A stretch of DNA of 64,000 nt from the NCBI RefSeq assembly GCF_030697375.1, contig NZ_JAUYQD010000044.1:1-64000 (forward strand), given 5' to 3'. The DNA comes from Rhodoferax sp. Lineage in GTDB: Bacteria; Pseudomonadota; Gammaproteobacteria; Burkholderiales; Burkholderiaceae_C. This document shows positions 17,974-27,234 of the stretch, in pieces; within the stretch, counting starts at the first letter, position 1; the number at the start of each line of letters is the position of its first letter. Position numbers and translations under genes: made by a program. The notes below the pieces were generated by a model. That model was not told the DNA's origin. It did not search any database and saw only the letters and a program-made list of their open reading frames with translations.

Positions 17974-18815
17974 CGCCCCTGTGCAGCGCGCCGCGCAGTC
18001 GGCTTGGCCGGCGGCGCAAAGACATCCAGGTACAGCTTCTCATCGAGAACGGCCAAATCCCTTTGCGCCGCACAGGCCAGCAGTTCCGCCGCCATCGTCG
18101 TCAGCACCCGATAGTTACCAGCCGCATGGTCACACAAGGTATGGCGTAACTGCTGCGTCATCAAACTGGCATTGCCCGCACCGGCCAGTAAATGCTCCAG
18201 ACAGGCCAGCAATTCATCCCTGCTGGCAAACTCGGTGGTCAGCCGGGTACGAATCCGACTGCCCAAGGGAATCAACTCCTCACGGCGCAGCTTCTCGATC
18301 AAGCGGGCGTCCCCCGCCATCACGATGCATAGCAAGGACTGCGAATCAAAGCTCGAACTCGCCAATAGACGCAACTCCGACAACACCTGTGCCGTCATCT
18401 CCTGTGCCTCATCGACCAGCAGCACCGCCCGACAGCGGCTGGACTCCATGTGGGCCAGCCAACGCGCACGCAAAGCCTTGAAGCCGCCCCAACGATTGGA
18501 GGGTCGCAGCGGCACGCCAAAGACATCCCCCAGTTCACGGTAAAAGTCCGCCAGATTGCTCTGCGGGTGGTTGATGGCACCCACCGTCACATCGGGCAAC
18601 TTCTTCAGGCGCTCGGCCAGCACGCGCAGCACAATGCTCTTGCCGCTGCCCGGATCGCCATGCACCATGGCAAAGCCGCCTTCACGAATCTGCGCATGCT
18701 CAATGCGCCAGCAAAAACTCTCTGTTCTTTGCGGCACGTAAATCGCATCGACGGGCAACTCGGGCGAGAAGGGATTGAACTTGAGCCCATACAGGGCCAG
18801 TAGCTTGTGGTTCAT
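17970..18815 (-). CDS. AAA ATPase of the transposable element (ExeA/TniB-like)
   Basis: 281 residues. The opening L-A-L-Y-G-L-K-F-N-P-F-S-P-E-L-P is typical of ExeA-type ATPases; Walker A is GDPGSGKS (about residue 52), Walker B is AVLLVDEAQEM, and an arginine-rich sensor region follows (L-G-S-R-I-R-T-R-L). In transposons such proteins (TniB, TnsC) form filaments on DNA, select the target and activate the transposase. The gene overlaps the transposase stop by 4 bp. All nucleotide-binding motifs look intact. Confidence 0.85.
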   Translation of the reverse strand: MNHKLLALYGLKFNPFSPELPVDAIYVPQRTESFCWRIEHAQIREGGFAMVHGDPGSGKSIVLRVLAERLKKLPDVTVGAINHPQSNLADFYRELGDVFGVPLRPSNRWGGFKALRARWLAHMESSRCRAVLLVDEAQEMTAQVLSELRLLASSSFDSQSLLCIVMAGDARLIEKLRREELIPLGSRIRTRLTTEFASRDELLACLEHLLAGAGNASLMTQQLRHTLCDHAAGNYRVLTTMAAELLACAAQRDLAVLDEKLYLDVFAPPAKPTARRAAQGR

Positions 18816-20329
18816 GAACAGACCTCGTCGGTGGTGGTTGGGGTGGTTTGGGTTGCCGGGGTGGACAAATAGGCCGGTGGCACGCCAGTGGCGGCGTAGT
18901 CGGCCAAGAGCTGCGTCATCAAAGCAGGCAAGCCCTTGGGGGCAACAGGTGACAGATCAACATCGGCTGGACTCAAGCGGCGACGTTGGCCATTGGCGTT
19001 GGCTCCCTTGTCCAATGGTTTGACTGGACACAGGATGGCGCCGGTGCGTGCATCCACCAGATCGACTCGCGACAAATCCCAGCGTGCATAGTGCAAATGA
19101 ACCTGTTGCAGGTGGCGGTAGCGAGCGGGTATCTCAAAGCGTGCACCGCCCAGACTGACGGTGCCGTCCGAGCGGCGCTGTGTGCGCTTGACCTCAATGC
19201 GAAAGCGGTTGGACAAAGTCGCACTGCTCGGACAGGGGCGTGACACATTGGGGCCAGCCAGATAGTGATCCATCGGCGTGGTGTCAATCTCGGAGTGCAC
19301 AGTGCGGTGGTATTCCTGCTCAGTCCAGGCCTGGGTCGCCAGATTGAGGCCATCCAGGTCCAAGCTGTGTTCACCTTCGAGCATGGCCATCAAGCGCCCC
19401 TCAACGCGCCCCCAGAAGGACTCCTGCTTGGCATTCTGATAGGGCGAATAGGGCAAGGTGGTTTGATGCACGATACCCAGGGCGGCCAAGCCGGTGGTGG
19501 TTTCTTCGGCCAACATCGCCGCGCCGTTGTCGGTCATCAAGGCGCGCGGCAGGCCGCGCTTCATAAAGGCCTGACACAAGGCATGGATCAGGCTTTGCGC
19601 GGTCTCATCCAGATACCACTGCAAATGGCACACCAGGCGGGAGCGGTCATCGATCACGCACATGAGCATGGGGGTCACCCACTCCCCCTGGCGGGTCAGC
19701 ACCTTGCGCGAGCCGTGGTGGAAGTCCAGATGCCACAGGGCATTGACGTGGCCCACCTCGAAGCTGCGCACCTCTAGGCGCTCCAGTCGGTCACGTGCAG
19801 CCAATGCACCGGCCGTGGCGCGTTTAGGCTGGGCCTGGCGGAACATGCCTTGGGCCAAGAGGTAGCGGCGCACGGTTTGGTACGACGAGACAGAAGAAGT
19901 AGCGGCTGCGCCGCAACTGTGAGCGAAGGCTGCGCGCAGGTTGTCAAAGTGCAGTTGCGCCGTCCAGCCCGGGTGCTCGCGGTATTGCTGGGTCAGGGTG
20001 TCGATAACGGTCTGTGACAGACTGGGGAAGCGTTTGACGCCACCGCGCAGGCTATTGCGTAGGGCGGCCACCGGGTCATCTGCCTTGCGGGCCGCGTAGT
20101 ACCAACGCTCCAGCGTGGACAGTCCAAAGCTGACATCCAGTCCAGAAGTTGGATGGCGCCAGGTCTTGGAGCTAAGCAAGCCCAGGGCAGTTTGCAGCTC
20201 GCCTGGGTCGGGTGGGGCGGCCAGCAAGGGGCCAATGATGGAGAAGCGCAGGCGCGCCCAACGGTCACGTTGACTGGGATCTTTTATGGGTTTCAAAAAA
20301 CACTCCAAATACTGCAATGCCGGCGGCAT
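18812..20329 (-). CDS. DDE transposase/integrase with rve core
   Basis: 505 residues. An N-terminal helical DNA-binding region with HTH-like segments (residues 1-170) is followed by an rve/RNase H-like core: first Asp in A-L-W-H-L-D-F-H-H-G-S, second in A-L-M-T-D-N-G-A-A-M, Glu in N-A-K-Q-E-S-F-W-G-R-V-E-G-R, with the spacing of the DDE(35) family. A Mu-transposase-type C-terminal beta domain is suggested by the tail (R-F-E-I-P-A-R-Y-R-H-L). It catalyses end cleavage and strand transfer. The catalytic triad is intact, so the element may still be active. Confidence 0.85.
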   Translation of the reverse strand: MPPALQYLECFLKPIKDPSQRDRWARLRFSIIGPLLAAPPDPGELQTALGLLSSKTWRHPTSGLDVSFGLSTLERWYYAARKADDPVAALRNSLRGGVKRFPSLSQTVIDTLTQQYREHPGWTAQLHFDNLRAAFAHSCGAAATSSVSSYQTVRRYLLAQGMFRQAQPKRATAGALAARDRLERLEVRSFEVGHVNALWHLDFHHGSRKVLTRQGEWVTPMLMCVIDDRSRLVCHLQWYLDETAQSLIHALCQAFMKRGLPRALMTDNGAAMLAEETTTGLAALGIVHQTTLPYSPYQNAKQESFWGRVEGRLMAMLEGEHSLDLDGLNLATQAWTEQEYHRTVHSEIDTTPMDHYLAGPNVSRPCPSSATLSNRFRIEVKRTQRRSDGTVSLGGARFEIPARYRHLQQVHLHYARWDLSRVDLVDARTGAILCPVKPLDKGANANGQRRRLSPADVDLSPVAPKGLPALMTQLLADYAATGVPPAYLSTPATQTTPTTTDEVCS

Positions 20330-20413
20330 CGCTTGTGAGAGTGAAGGCTACGAATCTTGGTTGAATTTGACTATTGGCATCCTCTGCGGGTGATCAAGAA
20401 ACATCACGCAACA

Positions 20414-21010
20414 TCACGCAGCGTATCGGGGGCGCACGCTCAAGGGCCGCAGAAAGGCCAGCAGTCGCATCGCCACCTCGGCCGAAGGGCCGCTAAAGCG
20501 CTCGATCAGGCTGGTGGGCAAATGCTGGGTGTCAACCGGTGGCATGAACCGGGCACAAGCGGCTTGCCACAGTGGCGTGGTCGGGAAGACTTGAAGCCAC
20601 CAATGGCGCCAACGTGCAATGGTGCGCTCGGGCACACCCAGTGCATCAGCCAGTTGCACCGCCTGCGCACTCAGCGTGGTGCGTCGCACCGACATCAGCA
20701 CCACAATCAAGCCCAGGTAGAGGCGTCGCCCCAGAAACCGCACCGACATCGCAGTCGTTCGTTTGCGACACTGGCTGCAGCAAAAACTAAAGCGCGCCTC
20801 AAAGTCAGGACGTAGCTCTGGCGGACAGCCACGCGGCTTGCGTGGGTAGTCGGCCTTGTGCAGGACAGCTCCGCATGAACAATGCTGGGACTGCACTTGT
20901 GCCGCCTCGTGCGTGTCAATTTGCAATAGAAGTGAGAAGAAGTTGGGGTTTTGAAGTAAGGCGTGGCACACTTGAATGGTCTCGATCTTGGTCGAAAGAG
21001 ACTCTCCCAC
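20414..21010 (-). CDS. Zinc-finger/HTH protein of the transposable element
   Basis: Up to 198 residues from a GTG at 21010 whose choice is uncertain. Two cysteine pairs (H-C-S-C-G-A near residue 43 and F-C-C-S-Q-C-R-K-R near residue 77) can form a C4 zinc ribbon. The second half contains a helix-turn-helix-like stretch (A-V-Q-L-A-D-A-L-G-V-P-E-R-T-I-A-R-W-R). It precedes the transposase by 84 bp in the same direction. I cannot assign a named family; a role in end recognition or regulation is inference from position. Confidence 0.6.
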   Translation of the reverse strand: MGESLSTKIETIQVCHALLQNPNFFSLLLQIDTHEAAQVQSQHCSCGAVLHKADYPRKPRGCPPELRPDFEARFSFCCSQCRKRTTAMSVRFLGRRLYLGLIVVLMSVRRTTLSAQAVQLADALGVPERTIARWRHWWLQVFPTTPLWQAACARFMPPVDTQHLPTSLIERFSGPSAEVAMRLLAFLRPLSVRPRYAA

Positions 21011-21042
21011 AAAGACCGCTTGTTCAAAGTCCTTGTGGGAGA
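21003..21042. promoter_or_regulatory. 10-bp inverted repeat over the first gene start of the element
   Basis: TCTCCCACAA and TTGTGGGAGA are separated by 20 bases and followed on the plus strand by a T-rich run (21043-21050). The left arm covers the proposed GTG start of the zinc-finger gene. It could be an operator for that gene, a plus-strand terminator insulating the element, or part of its end. Confidence 0.4.
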
Positions 21043-21060
21043 TTTTTATTGTCGATCACG

Positions 21061-21330
21061 CTGAATCGATCCATTCGGAGTGCAATGGCAATCGGGATTG
21101 GTGAAAGCACTCACCAGGGGGGGCCTGCGGCGCCCCGGCAGGGGCCTGATGTAAGAAATCCAAAACTTCCAGACTCGCCCAGCTTCACCGTCACACCGGT
21201 ATGCAGAAAGTGCGTTGTGTCAACGACCCCCGCCCCTGATTTGCTCAATAAGCGTGATGGATCAAACCATCCATCCATCACACAACTTGATCGATTTGGA
21301 CTGAAATGCCATCACGGGGGGTGAGCATGC
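21061..21330. other. Gap between transposon and integrase remnant
   Basis: No intact gene seen. It contains an inverted repeat TGATGGAT/ATCCATCA (21255-21262 with 21273-21280) and a G-run. The plus-strand frames show no integrase-like motif upstream of 21331, so most of the recombinase gene is deleted. Confidence 0.4.
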
Positions 21331-21507
21331 TCATTTGCCAGCCACTTCATGATGGGTGGAGGCAACATTCTTTCTCTGCAGAAAATTCTAGGACATGCGA
21401 ATTTGGTGATGACGATGCGTTACGCGCATCTGTCGCCGGAGCATCTACAGGAAGCGGTGCGACTCAATCCATTGGCAGAGTCAAAAGTGCCGTTGACACT
21501 TGCTTGA
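21331..21507 (+). pseudogene. C-terminal remnant of a tyrosine recombinase (integrase)
   Basis: Translation from 21331 gives S-F-A-S-H-F-M-M-G-G-G-N-I-L, then LQKILGHANLVMTMRYAHLS, then P-E-H-L-Q-E-A-V, ending at a TGA at 21505-21507. This is the last part of a phage-type integrase: the H-x-x-R-H region is cut just upstream, while the L-G-H and the catalytic tyrosine (T-M-R-Y-A-H) are kept. An in-frame stop occurs immediately before the fragment. Its end lies 60 bp from the 3' end of a tRNA gene, the usual position of integrase genes of tRNA-targeting islands. Confidence 0.85.
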
Positions 21508-21521
21508 CACCCACAAAGAAA

Positions 21522-21549
21522 AATGGGTTACGCAAAAACGTAACCCATT
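21522..21549. terminator. Strong hairpin between integrase remnant and tRNA
   Basis: AATGGGTTACG and CGTAACCCATT form 11 perfect base pairs around a CAAAAA loop. A-rich sequence precedes the hairpin and T-rich sequence (ATTTTATTG) follows it, so it could terminate transcription in both directions, including after the minus-strand tRNA. Confidence 0.6.
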
Positions 21550-21566
21550 GATTTTATTGAATAAAT

Positions 21567-21643
21567 TGGTAGGGCGTCACGGACTTGAACCGTGGACCAA
21601 AGGATTATGAGTCCTCTGCTCTAACCAACTGAGCTAACGCCCC
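21567..21643 (-). tRNA. tRNA with CAT anticodon (Ile2 or Met)
   Basis: The minus strand folds as a complete tRNA of 77 nt with encoded CCA. The D arm is TTAGCTCAGTTGGTTAGAG, the anticodon loop is CTCATAA in a GGA/TCC-closed stem, and the T arm contains GGTTCAAGTCC. The anticodon is CAT. Similarity around GACTCATAATC and the T arm to E. coli ileX/ileY favours the tRNA-Ile2 read with lysidine, but elongator tRNA-Met cannot be excluded. Confidence 0.9.
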
Positions 21644-21678
21644 AACCGAACCTGTGATTGTAGCGGGCTGCGGGCGGT

Positions 21679-22683
21679 TTACTTGTGGTGGCTCAAGGCG
21701 TTGCTCACCAGCTTGGAGGTGATGTCCACAATTTGGATCATCCGGTCGTAGGCCATGCGGGTCGGGCCGATCACCCCCAGGGTGCCAACCACCTTGCCAT
21801 CCACCTCATAGGGGGAGCTGACGATGGACAGGTCTTCAAAGGGAACCACCTGGCTTTCCCCCCCGATGAAAATGCGCACGCCTTCGGCCTGACCGGCTAT
21901 GTCCAGCAGGCGCATGAGCTGGGCTTTTTGTTCAAACAGGTCGAAGGCCCGGCGCAGGTGGCCCATGTCGCTGGAAAAATCGGACACCGACAAAAGATTG
22001 CGCTCGCCGGAGATCACCACCTCGTCCTGCGTTTCCGTGATCGCTTCGGAGCTGACCGTCACCGCCGCCTGCATCAGCGCTGCAATTTCGGAGCGCAGGG
22101 ATTCCACTTCCCCCTGCAGGCGCTCGCGCACCTGTTCGATATCCAGGCCCACGTACTGGGTGTTCAAAAAGTTGGCCGCCTCCACCAGTTGGGCCTGCGA
22201 ATAGTCCACCTCGGTATAGATGACCCGGTTTTGCACATCCCCATCGGGCGACACGATGATGACCAGCAAACGGCGCTCCGAGAGCCGCAAGAACTCCATG
22301 TGGCGAAACACCGACGTGCGCCGAGGCGCGATCACAATGCCCACGAACTGCGACAGGTTGGACAGGAGGTTGGCTGCGTTGGAGATGACCCGTTGCGGCT
22401 GGTCGGGGGCGAGGCTGTGCGAAGCGTAATGGCTGGGCTGCACCGTCAGCATGGTGTCCACAAACAGGCGGTAACCCTTGGCGGTGGGGATGCGCCCCGA
22501 CGAGGTATGGGGACTGACAATCAGGCCCAACTCCTCCAGATCGGACATCACATTGCGGATGGTGGCGGGCGACAATTCCAAACCCGAAGCCCTGGAGAGC
22601 GTGCGACTCCCCACCGGTTGGCCATCGGCAATGTAGCGCTCAACCAGCGCTTTCAACAACAACTTGGAACGATCATCAAGCAT
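21679..22683 (-). CDS. hrcA: Heat-inducible transcription repressor HrcA
   Basis: About 334 residues from the ATG at 22683 (a GTG two codons earlier is in frame). The N-terminal winged helix [18 protein letters not shown] with [19 protein letters not shown] and [10 protein letters not shown] is diagnostic. The GAF-like central domain and the C-terminal [15 protein letters not shown] are present. HrcA binds CIRCE inverted repeats (TTAGCACTC-N9-GAGTGCTAA) upstream of groE/dnaK and is refolded by GroEL. No CIRCE site is visible here. It diverges from nadK with 28 bp between. Confidence 0.97.
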   Translation of the reverse strand: MLDDRSKLLLKALVERYIADGQPVGSRTLSRASGLELSPATIRNVMSDLEELGLIVSPHTSSGRIPTAKGYRLFVDTMLTVQPSHYASHSLAPDQPQRVISNAANLLSNLSQFVGIVIAPRRTSVFRHMEFLRLSERRLLVIIVSPDGDVQNRVIYTEVDYSQAQLVEAANFLNTQYVGLDIEQVRERLQGEVESLRSEIAALMQAAVTVSSEAITETQDEVVISGERNLLSVSDFSSDMGHLRRAFDLFEQKAQLMRLLDIAGQAEGVRIFIGGESQVVPFEDLSIVSSPYEVDGKVVGTLGVIGPTRMAYDRMIQIVDITSKLVSNALSHHK

Positions 22684-22711
22684 CGACACATTTTAGTGAT
22701 GTAATTTAAGA

Positions 22712-23608
22712 ATGAAGTCCAAATTTCGCCAGGTTGCCCTGATAGGCAAGTACCAGACCACCGCTGCGGGAGCGTCGGGGGCGTCATCGCGCCAAGCCCT
22801 GGAACAAATAGCCCACTTTTTAATGGACCAGGGGAGCGATGTGGTGATCGAAAACGACACCGCCGCCAACATGGGTTTGAACCGCTACGCCACCATGGAT
22901 GTGGCGGCGATAGGCGCCAGCTGTGACCTGTGCTTGGTGGTCGGGGGCGATGGCACCATGCTGGGCATCGGCCGGCAGTTGGCCCAGTACGGCGTGCCCC
23001 TGATCGGCATCAACCAGGGCCGCCTGGGCTTCATCACCGACATTCCGTTGGGCGAATTCCGCACCACCCTGCAACCCATGCTGGCGGGCGAGTACGAAGA
23101 AGACCAGCGAAGCCTGATGCAGGCGCGGGTGATGCGTGACGGGCACTGTGTGTTTTCCGCACTGGCCATGAATGACGTGGTGGTGAACCGGGGGGCCACC
23201 GCCGGCATGGTGGAGCTTCGGGTGGAGGTGGACGGGCATTTTGTGGCCAACCAGCGGGCCGACGGGCTGATCATCGCCTCGCCCACGGGCTCCACGGCTT
23301 ACTCTTTGTCGGCCGGCGGACCGTTGCTGCACCCCTCCATTGCGGGCTGGGTGCTGGTGCCTATTGCCCCGCATACCTTATCAAATCGGCCCATTGTCCT
23401 CGCCAATGCTGCGGAGATAGCTATCGAAATAGTAGCAGGGCGCGATGCCAGCGCCAATTTTGACATGCAATCCCTGGCGTCCCTGATGCACGGCGACCGT
23501 ATTGTGGTGACCCCATCGAAACACCATGTACGTTTCTTGCACCCCAAGGGTTGGAGTTATTTCGACACCTTGCGTGAAAAACTACATTGGAATGAAGGAG
23601 TGGCTTGA
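22712..23608 (+). CDS. nadK: NAD kinase
   Basis: 298 residues. It phosphorylates NAD to NADP with ATP or polyphosphate. The G-G-D-G-T-M-L motif (about residue 74), N-D-V-V-V-N-R-G, the [13 protein letters not shown] loop and the C-terminal D-R-I-V-V-T-P-S-K are all present. It leads the nadK-recN-rapZ series. A segment around 23415-23450 (coding [13 protein letters not shown]) resembles a decayed copy of the dispersed repeat and is only weakly supported. Confidence 0.96.
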   Translation: MKSKFRQVALIGKYQTTAAGASGASSRQALEQIAHFLMDQGSDVVIENDTAANMGLNRYATMDVAAIGASCDLCLVVGGDGTMLGIGRQLAQYGVPLIGINQGRLGFITDIPLGEFRTTLQPMLAGEYEEDQRSLMQARVMRDGHCVFSALAMNDVVVNRGATAGMVELRVEVDGHFVANQRADGLIIASPTGSTAYSLSAGGPLLHPSIAGWVLVPIAPHTLSNRPIVLANAAEIAIEIVAGRDASANFDMQSLASLMHGDRIVVTPSKHHVRFLHPKGWSYFDTLREKLHWNEGVA

Positions 23609-23654
23609 TGAGTGCTGCGCAGAACCGCTTCAAACCAACAAAGGGACACTAACC

Positions 23655-25304
23655 GTGGGCCTCAAACGCATTGTTCTTCGCGATTTCGTCATCGTCAGCG
23701 AACTAGAACTGGACCTGGACAGCGGCTTCTCGGTGCTGACCGGTGAAACCGGCGCGGGCAAGTCCATTTTGATCGACGCACTGCAACTGGTGACAGGTGC
23801 GCGGGCCGACTCCGGCGTGATCCGTGAGGGCGCCACACGCACCGACGTCAGCGCCGAGTTCGACACCCCGGCGCAAGCCTTACCTCTGCTGCAAGAGGCC
23901 GGATTTGATGCCAGTGAGCTGTTGCTGCTGCGCCGCACGGTGGACCTGCAAGGCAAAAGCCGGGCCTGGGTCAATGGCAGCCCCGCCACCGCCCAGCAAC
24001 TGCGCAGCATTGGCGAGCAGTTGCTGGACATCCACGGCCAGCACGCCTGGCAAAGCCTGACCCGCCCCGACGCCGTGCGCGGCCTGCTGGACGCCTACGC
24101 CAAAATTTCCACCACCGCATTGAGCACCTTGTGGCAGACCTGGCGCCTGAGCCAAACCAGCCTGTCCGACGCGGTGGCCAAGCAGGATTCCCTTCAGCGC
24201 GAACGCGAACGGCTGGCCTGGCAAATTGGCGAGCTGGAGAAGCTCAACCCGCAGCCCCAGGAGTGGGATGAGCTCAACACCAGCCACAGCCGTTTGTCCA
24301 ATGGGCAGGCCCTGCTGGATGCCGCCCAGGGCGCGCTGCAGCTGCTGGAAGACGAGGACCACAATGCCCTGCAACAGTTGCATGCCGCCTTGCAGCACTT
24401 GCAAAGCCAGGCGCATTTGGAAGCCGATTTCAAAGACCCCATCGAGGTCCTGATCTCCAGCGTGGCCCAGGTGGAAGACACGGTGCACTCCTTGCGAGCC
24501 TATGTGCGCCGCACCGAGTTGGACCCCGAGCGTCTGGCCGAACTGGACGAACGCCTGTCCCTGTGGGTGTCACTGGCCCGACGCTACAAACGCAGCCCTG
24601 AGGAGCTGCCCGGCTTGCTGGCATCCTGGAAAACAGAACTGGCGCAACTGGACGCGGCCTCTGACCTGGAAAGCCTGCAGAGCCGAGAGAAAAAAGCCCA
24701 CACCGCCTATCTGACGGAGGCCAAAAACATCTCCAAGGCCCGTGCCAAGGCAGCCCCCTTGCTGGCCCAGTCCATCACCCAGGCCATGCAGGGCCTGGGC
24801 ATGCAGGGCGGGCAATTTCAAGTGGCCCTGGAGATCAGCGCCCAGCCCATGCAAAGTGGTCTGGAAGAGGTGGGCTTTCTGGTGGCGGGCCACGCCGGCA
24901 GCACGCCGCGCCCCGTGTCCAAAGTGGCCTCAGGCGGTGAGTTGTCCCGCATGGCACTGGCCATCGCGGTGACGACCAGCCAACTGGGTACGGCACCCAC
25001 TCTGATTTTTGACGAGGTGGACTCCGGCGTAGGCGGCGCGGTGGCGCAAACCGTGGGTCGCCTGATGCGCCAATTGGGACGGGACCGCCAGGTATTGGCC
25101 GTTACCCATTTGCCGCAGGTGGCGGCCTGTGCCGACCACCACCTGGTCGTTGCGAAAAAAATGACAGGCGCACAAACCCAGAGCACGGTGGCCGCGGTGC
25201 GGGGGGAACAGCGGGTGGCAGAAATCGCCCGCATGCTGGGCGGGGAAAAACTCTCCGACACCACGCTGGCCCATGCCAAAGAAATGCTACAGACGGGGGC
25301 CTGA
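23655..25304 (+). CDS. recN: DNA repair protein RecN
   Basis: About 549 residues. The start is set at the GTG at 23655 because AAGGGAC lies 8 bases upstream and the protein then opens [20 protein letters not shown] as in other RecN. Walker A is GETGAGKS, followed by the Q-loop region; a long coiled coil occupies roughly residues 150-370; the signature S-G-G-E-L-S-R and Walker [10 protein letters not shown] come near the end. RecN is an SMC-like ATPase that tethers broken DNA for recombinational repair. An upstream in-frame ATG overlapping nadK is unlikely to be used. Confidence 0.96.
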   Translation: MGLKRIVLRDFVIVSELELDLDSGFSVLTGETGAGKSILIDALQLVTGARADSGVIREGATRTDVSAEFDTPAQALPLLQEAGFDASELLLLRRTVDLQGKSRAWVNGSPATAQQLRSIGEQLLDIHGQHAWQSLTRPDAVRGLLDAYAKISTTALSTLWQTWRLSQTSLSDAVAKQDSLQRERERLAWQIGELEKLNPQPQEWDELNTSHSRLSNGQALLDAAQGALQLLEDEDHNALQQLHAALQHLQSQAHLEADFKDPIEVLISSVAQVEDTVHSLRAYVRRTELDPERLAELDERLSLWVSLARRYKRSPEELPGLLASWKTELAQLDAASDLESLQSREKKAHTAYLTEAKNISKARAKAAPLLAQSITQAMQGLGMQGGQFQVALEISAQPMQSGLEEVGFLVAGHAGSTPRPVSKVASGGELSRMALAIAVTTSQLGTAPTLIFDEVDSGVGGAVAQTVGRLMRQLGRDRQVLAVTHLPQVAACADHHLVVAKKMTGAQTQSTVAAVRGEQRVAEIARMLGGEKLSDTTLAHAKEMLQTGA

Positions 25305-26173
25305 TGGAAATTGTCCTGATCACCGGCATGTCGGGCTCTGGTAAATCGGTGGCCTTGCACGCCTTGGAAGACGCGGGTTTTTACTGCGTGGACAACCTGC
25401 CACCAGAATTGCTGTTGCCGTTTGTGGAGTTGGAGAGAAAACACAACGCCCGCCATCTGGCCATCGCCATGGACGTGCGCAGCGCCACCTCCTTGCCGCT
25501 GGTGCCCCAGCAACTGGATATTTTGCGCAGCCAAGGCGTTGTGGTCAAACTGCTGTTTTTGGACTCCTCCACCGGAATCCTGGTTCGCCGTTATTCCGAA
25601 ACCCGCCGCAAACATCCGCTGTCGCAACTAGACACCATGGGCCCCCAAGGCGACGAGCGCCGCATGCTGGTGGATGCCATTGAGTTGGAGCGAGAACTGC
25701 TGGCCGCACTGCGGGAGCAGGCCCATGTGATCGACTCCAGCATCATCCGGGCCTCCCAGCTGCAAAGCTACGTCAAAACCATGGTATCCACACCAGGCGG
25801 ACAGTTGACACTGGTGTTTGAGTCATTTGCCTTCAAACGGGGCGTCCCCACCGACGCAGACTATGTGTTTGATGTGCGCATGCTGCCCAACCCCCATTAC
25901 GACCCCGAGTTGAAGCACCTGACGGGACGCGACCAGGCCGTGGCGGATTTTTTGCAAGCGCAAGAAGACGTGGGCCGGATGCAGCAGCACATCACGCAGT
26001 TTTTGGAATACTGGCTGGAGGTGCTGGCCCGCGACCACCGCAGCTACGTGACCGTGGCCATCGGTTGCACCGGCGGCCAGCACCGCTCGGTGTACCTGGT
26101 CGAAAGACTGGCAGAACACTTTGCCACCCAGTGGGCCACAATCAAGCGCCACCGGGAAATCGACGCGGTTTAG
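25304..26173 (+). CDS. rapZ: RNase adapter protein RapZ
   Basis: 289 residues, starting at the ATG that overlaps the recN stop (TGATG). Walker A is G-M-S-G-S-G-K-S. The conserved [31 protein letters not shown] and the C-terminal [12 protein letters not shown] are present. RapZ binds glucosamine-6-phosphate and, in enterobacteria, delivers the sRNA GlmZ to RNase E; the RNA target in betaproteobacteria is less clear. Confidence 0.95.
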   Translation: MEIVLITGMSGSGKSVALHALEDAGFYCVDNLPPELLLPFVELERKHNARHLAIAMDVRSATSLPLVPQQLDILRSQGVVVKLLFLDSSTGILVRRYSETRRKHPLSQLDTMGPQGDERRMLVDAIELERELLAALREQAHVIDSSIIRASQLQSYVKTMVSTPGGQLTLVFESFAFKRGVPTDADYVFDVRMLPNPHYDPELKHLTGRDQAVADFLQAQEDVGRMQQHITQFLEYWLEVLARDHRSYVTVAIGCTGGQHRSVYLVERLAEHFATQWATIKRHREIDAV

Positions 26174-26185
26174 CGGCAGGCGGGG

Positions 26186-27232
26186 CTACCCGCGCTGCAG
26201 TAGCTTGCGTATCGGTGCGGGCAATCCCAGACCCGGCCACTCCTGCGCACTCACCCAGCGCCCCGGCTCCCAGCCCACCGCCTCATCGGGCAAGGCCAAA
26301 CGCCAGGGGTGCAGATGCAGGTCTTTGTGCGTCAGCACATGGGTGAACACCGTATCCGGCTGCAACTGCGCACGCCAAGGCTTTGGCACGGCTTGGCGCA
26401 GGGCGTCATCACTGTCAAACAGCGCAAAACAATGCAGTCCAGCCCACACCCCAGGTGTGGGGCGCGGCGCCATCCACACCGCCCCCTGCGCCGTTTGGGC
26501 CCAGAGCAGCCAGATCGACTGGCTGGAGCGTTTGAGCTTGCGGGTGCGCACGGGGTAGCGCTGCGGATCACCTCCTTGGCGGGCCACACACGCGGCGCGC
26601 ACCGGACAGGCTTCACACTGGGGCTTTTTCGGCAGGCACACCGTCGCTCCCAAGTCCATCATGCCTTGGGTGTACCGTGGCATGGACGACGGGGCGTCGG
26701 AAGACGCCGGCAACAGGGCCGTCGCAGCATCCCACAAGGCGCGTTCGTGGCTGGCCAGGGCCAAATCGGCATCAAAACCCAACACCCGGGTCACCACGCG
26801 TTTGACATTGGCATCCAGGATCGCCACCCGCTCGCCAAAACACAGCGAGGCGATGGCCGCCGCAGTGGAACGGCCGATGCCCGGCAGAGTGACCAGAATC
26901 TCAGACGCTGAAGGAAAAACGCCACCATGCAGGGCCACGACTTGCTGCGCACAGCGGTGCAGATTGCGCGCCCGGCTGTAGTAGCCCAAACCACTCCACA
27001 AACCCAGGACCTGGTCCAGGCTGGCCTGCGCCAGTGTTTGGACATTGGGAAAGCGTTCGACAAATTTCGCAAAATAAGCACGCACCGTGACGACTTGCGT
27101 CTGCTGCAGCATGATTTCGGACAACCACACGCGGTAGGGGTCCCGTGTGTTTTGCCATGGCAAGTCGTTGCGGCCATGCCGCATTTGCCACTCCACCACC
27201 TGTGTGGCGAAGTGTCCAGGTGTCTGCGGCAC
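26186..27232 (-). CDS. mutY: A/G-specific adenine glycosylase MutY
   Basis: 348 residues from a GTG at 27232. It removes adenine mispaired with 8-oxoguanine. Seen: L-P-W-Q-N-T-R-D-P-Y, the helix-hairpin-helix L-P-G-I-G-R-S-T-A-A-A-I, the catalytic Asp region, the 4Fe-4S ligand set C-x6-C-x2-C-x5-C (C-L-P-K-K-P-Q-C-E-A-C-P-V-R-A-A-C), and a C-terminal MutT-like domain that checks for 8-oxoG. It starts 2 nt after the stop of the dynamin-like gene and is probably co-transcribed with it. mutM, the partner in the same repair pathway, lies just upstream. Confidence 0.95.
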   Translation of the reverse strand: MPQTPGHFATQVVEWQMRHGRNDLPWQNTRDPYRVWLSEIMLQQTQVVTVRAYFAKFVERFPNVQTLAQASLDQVLGLWSGLGYYSRARNLHRCAQQVVALHGGVFPSASEILVTLPGIGRSTAAAIASLCFGERVAILDANVKRVVTRVLGFDADLALASHERALWDAATALLPASSDAPSSMPRYTQGMMDLGATVCLPKKPQCEACPVRAACVARQGGDPQRYPVRTRKLKRSSQSIWLLWAQTAQGAVWMAPRPTPGVWAGLHCFALFDSDDALRQAVPKPWRAQLQPDTVFTHVLTHKDLHLHPWRLALPDEAVGWEPGRWVSAQEWPGLGLPAPIRKLLQRG

Positions 27233-27234
27233 GT

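Larger units (their letters stand above)
17621..21060 (-). mobile_element. Four-gene DDE transposase/AAA ATPase element (ends tentative)
   Basis: Four minus-strand genes form one unit: a zinc-finger/HTH protein, a DDE transposase, an AAA ATPase and a small CxxC protein, the last three joined by 4-bp overlaps. The transposase plus ATPase pair resembles TniA-TniB or TnsB-TnsC of Tn5053/Tn7-like elements but with short proteins. Candidate ends: TGTGATCAAC at 17621, reading inward, and GTCGATCACG ending at 21060, whose complement is CGTGATCGAC (8 of 10 identical). Related GTGAT motifs at about 17659 and 17742 could be subterminal transposase sites. No clear target duplication was found, so the limits are uncertain. 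Confidence 0.55.

Noticed and set aside
20401..20420. Short direct repeat ACATCACGCA
   Set aside because: Two tandem 10-mers between two genes of the transposon; too short and isolated to interpret.
22684..22711. CIRCE operator expected near hrcA
   Set aside because: The 28-bp gap between hrcA and nadK has no TTAGCACTC-N9-GAGTGCTAA-like inverted repeat.
23415..23450. Possible seventh copy of the dispersed repeat inside nadK
   Set aside because: Only the GCTATC...TAGTAGC part agrees; the 3' blocks are missing and the residues fit NadK, so chance similarity is likely.
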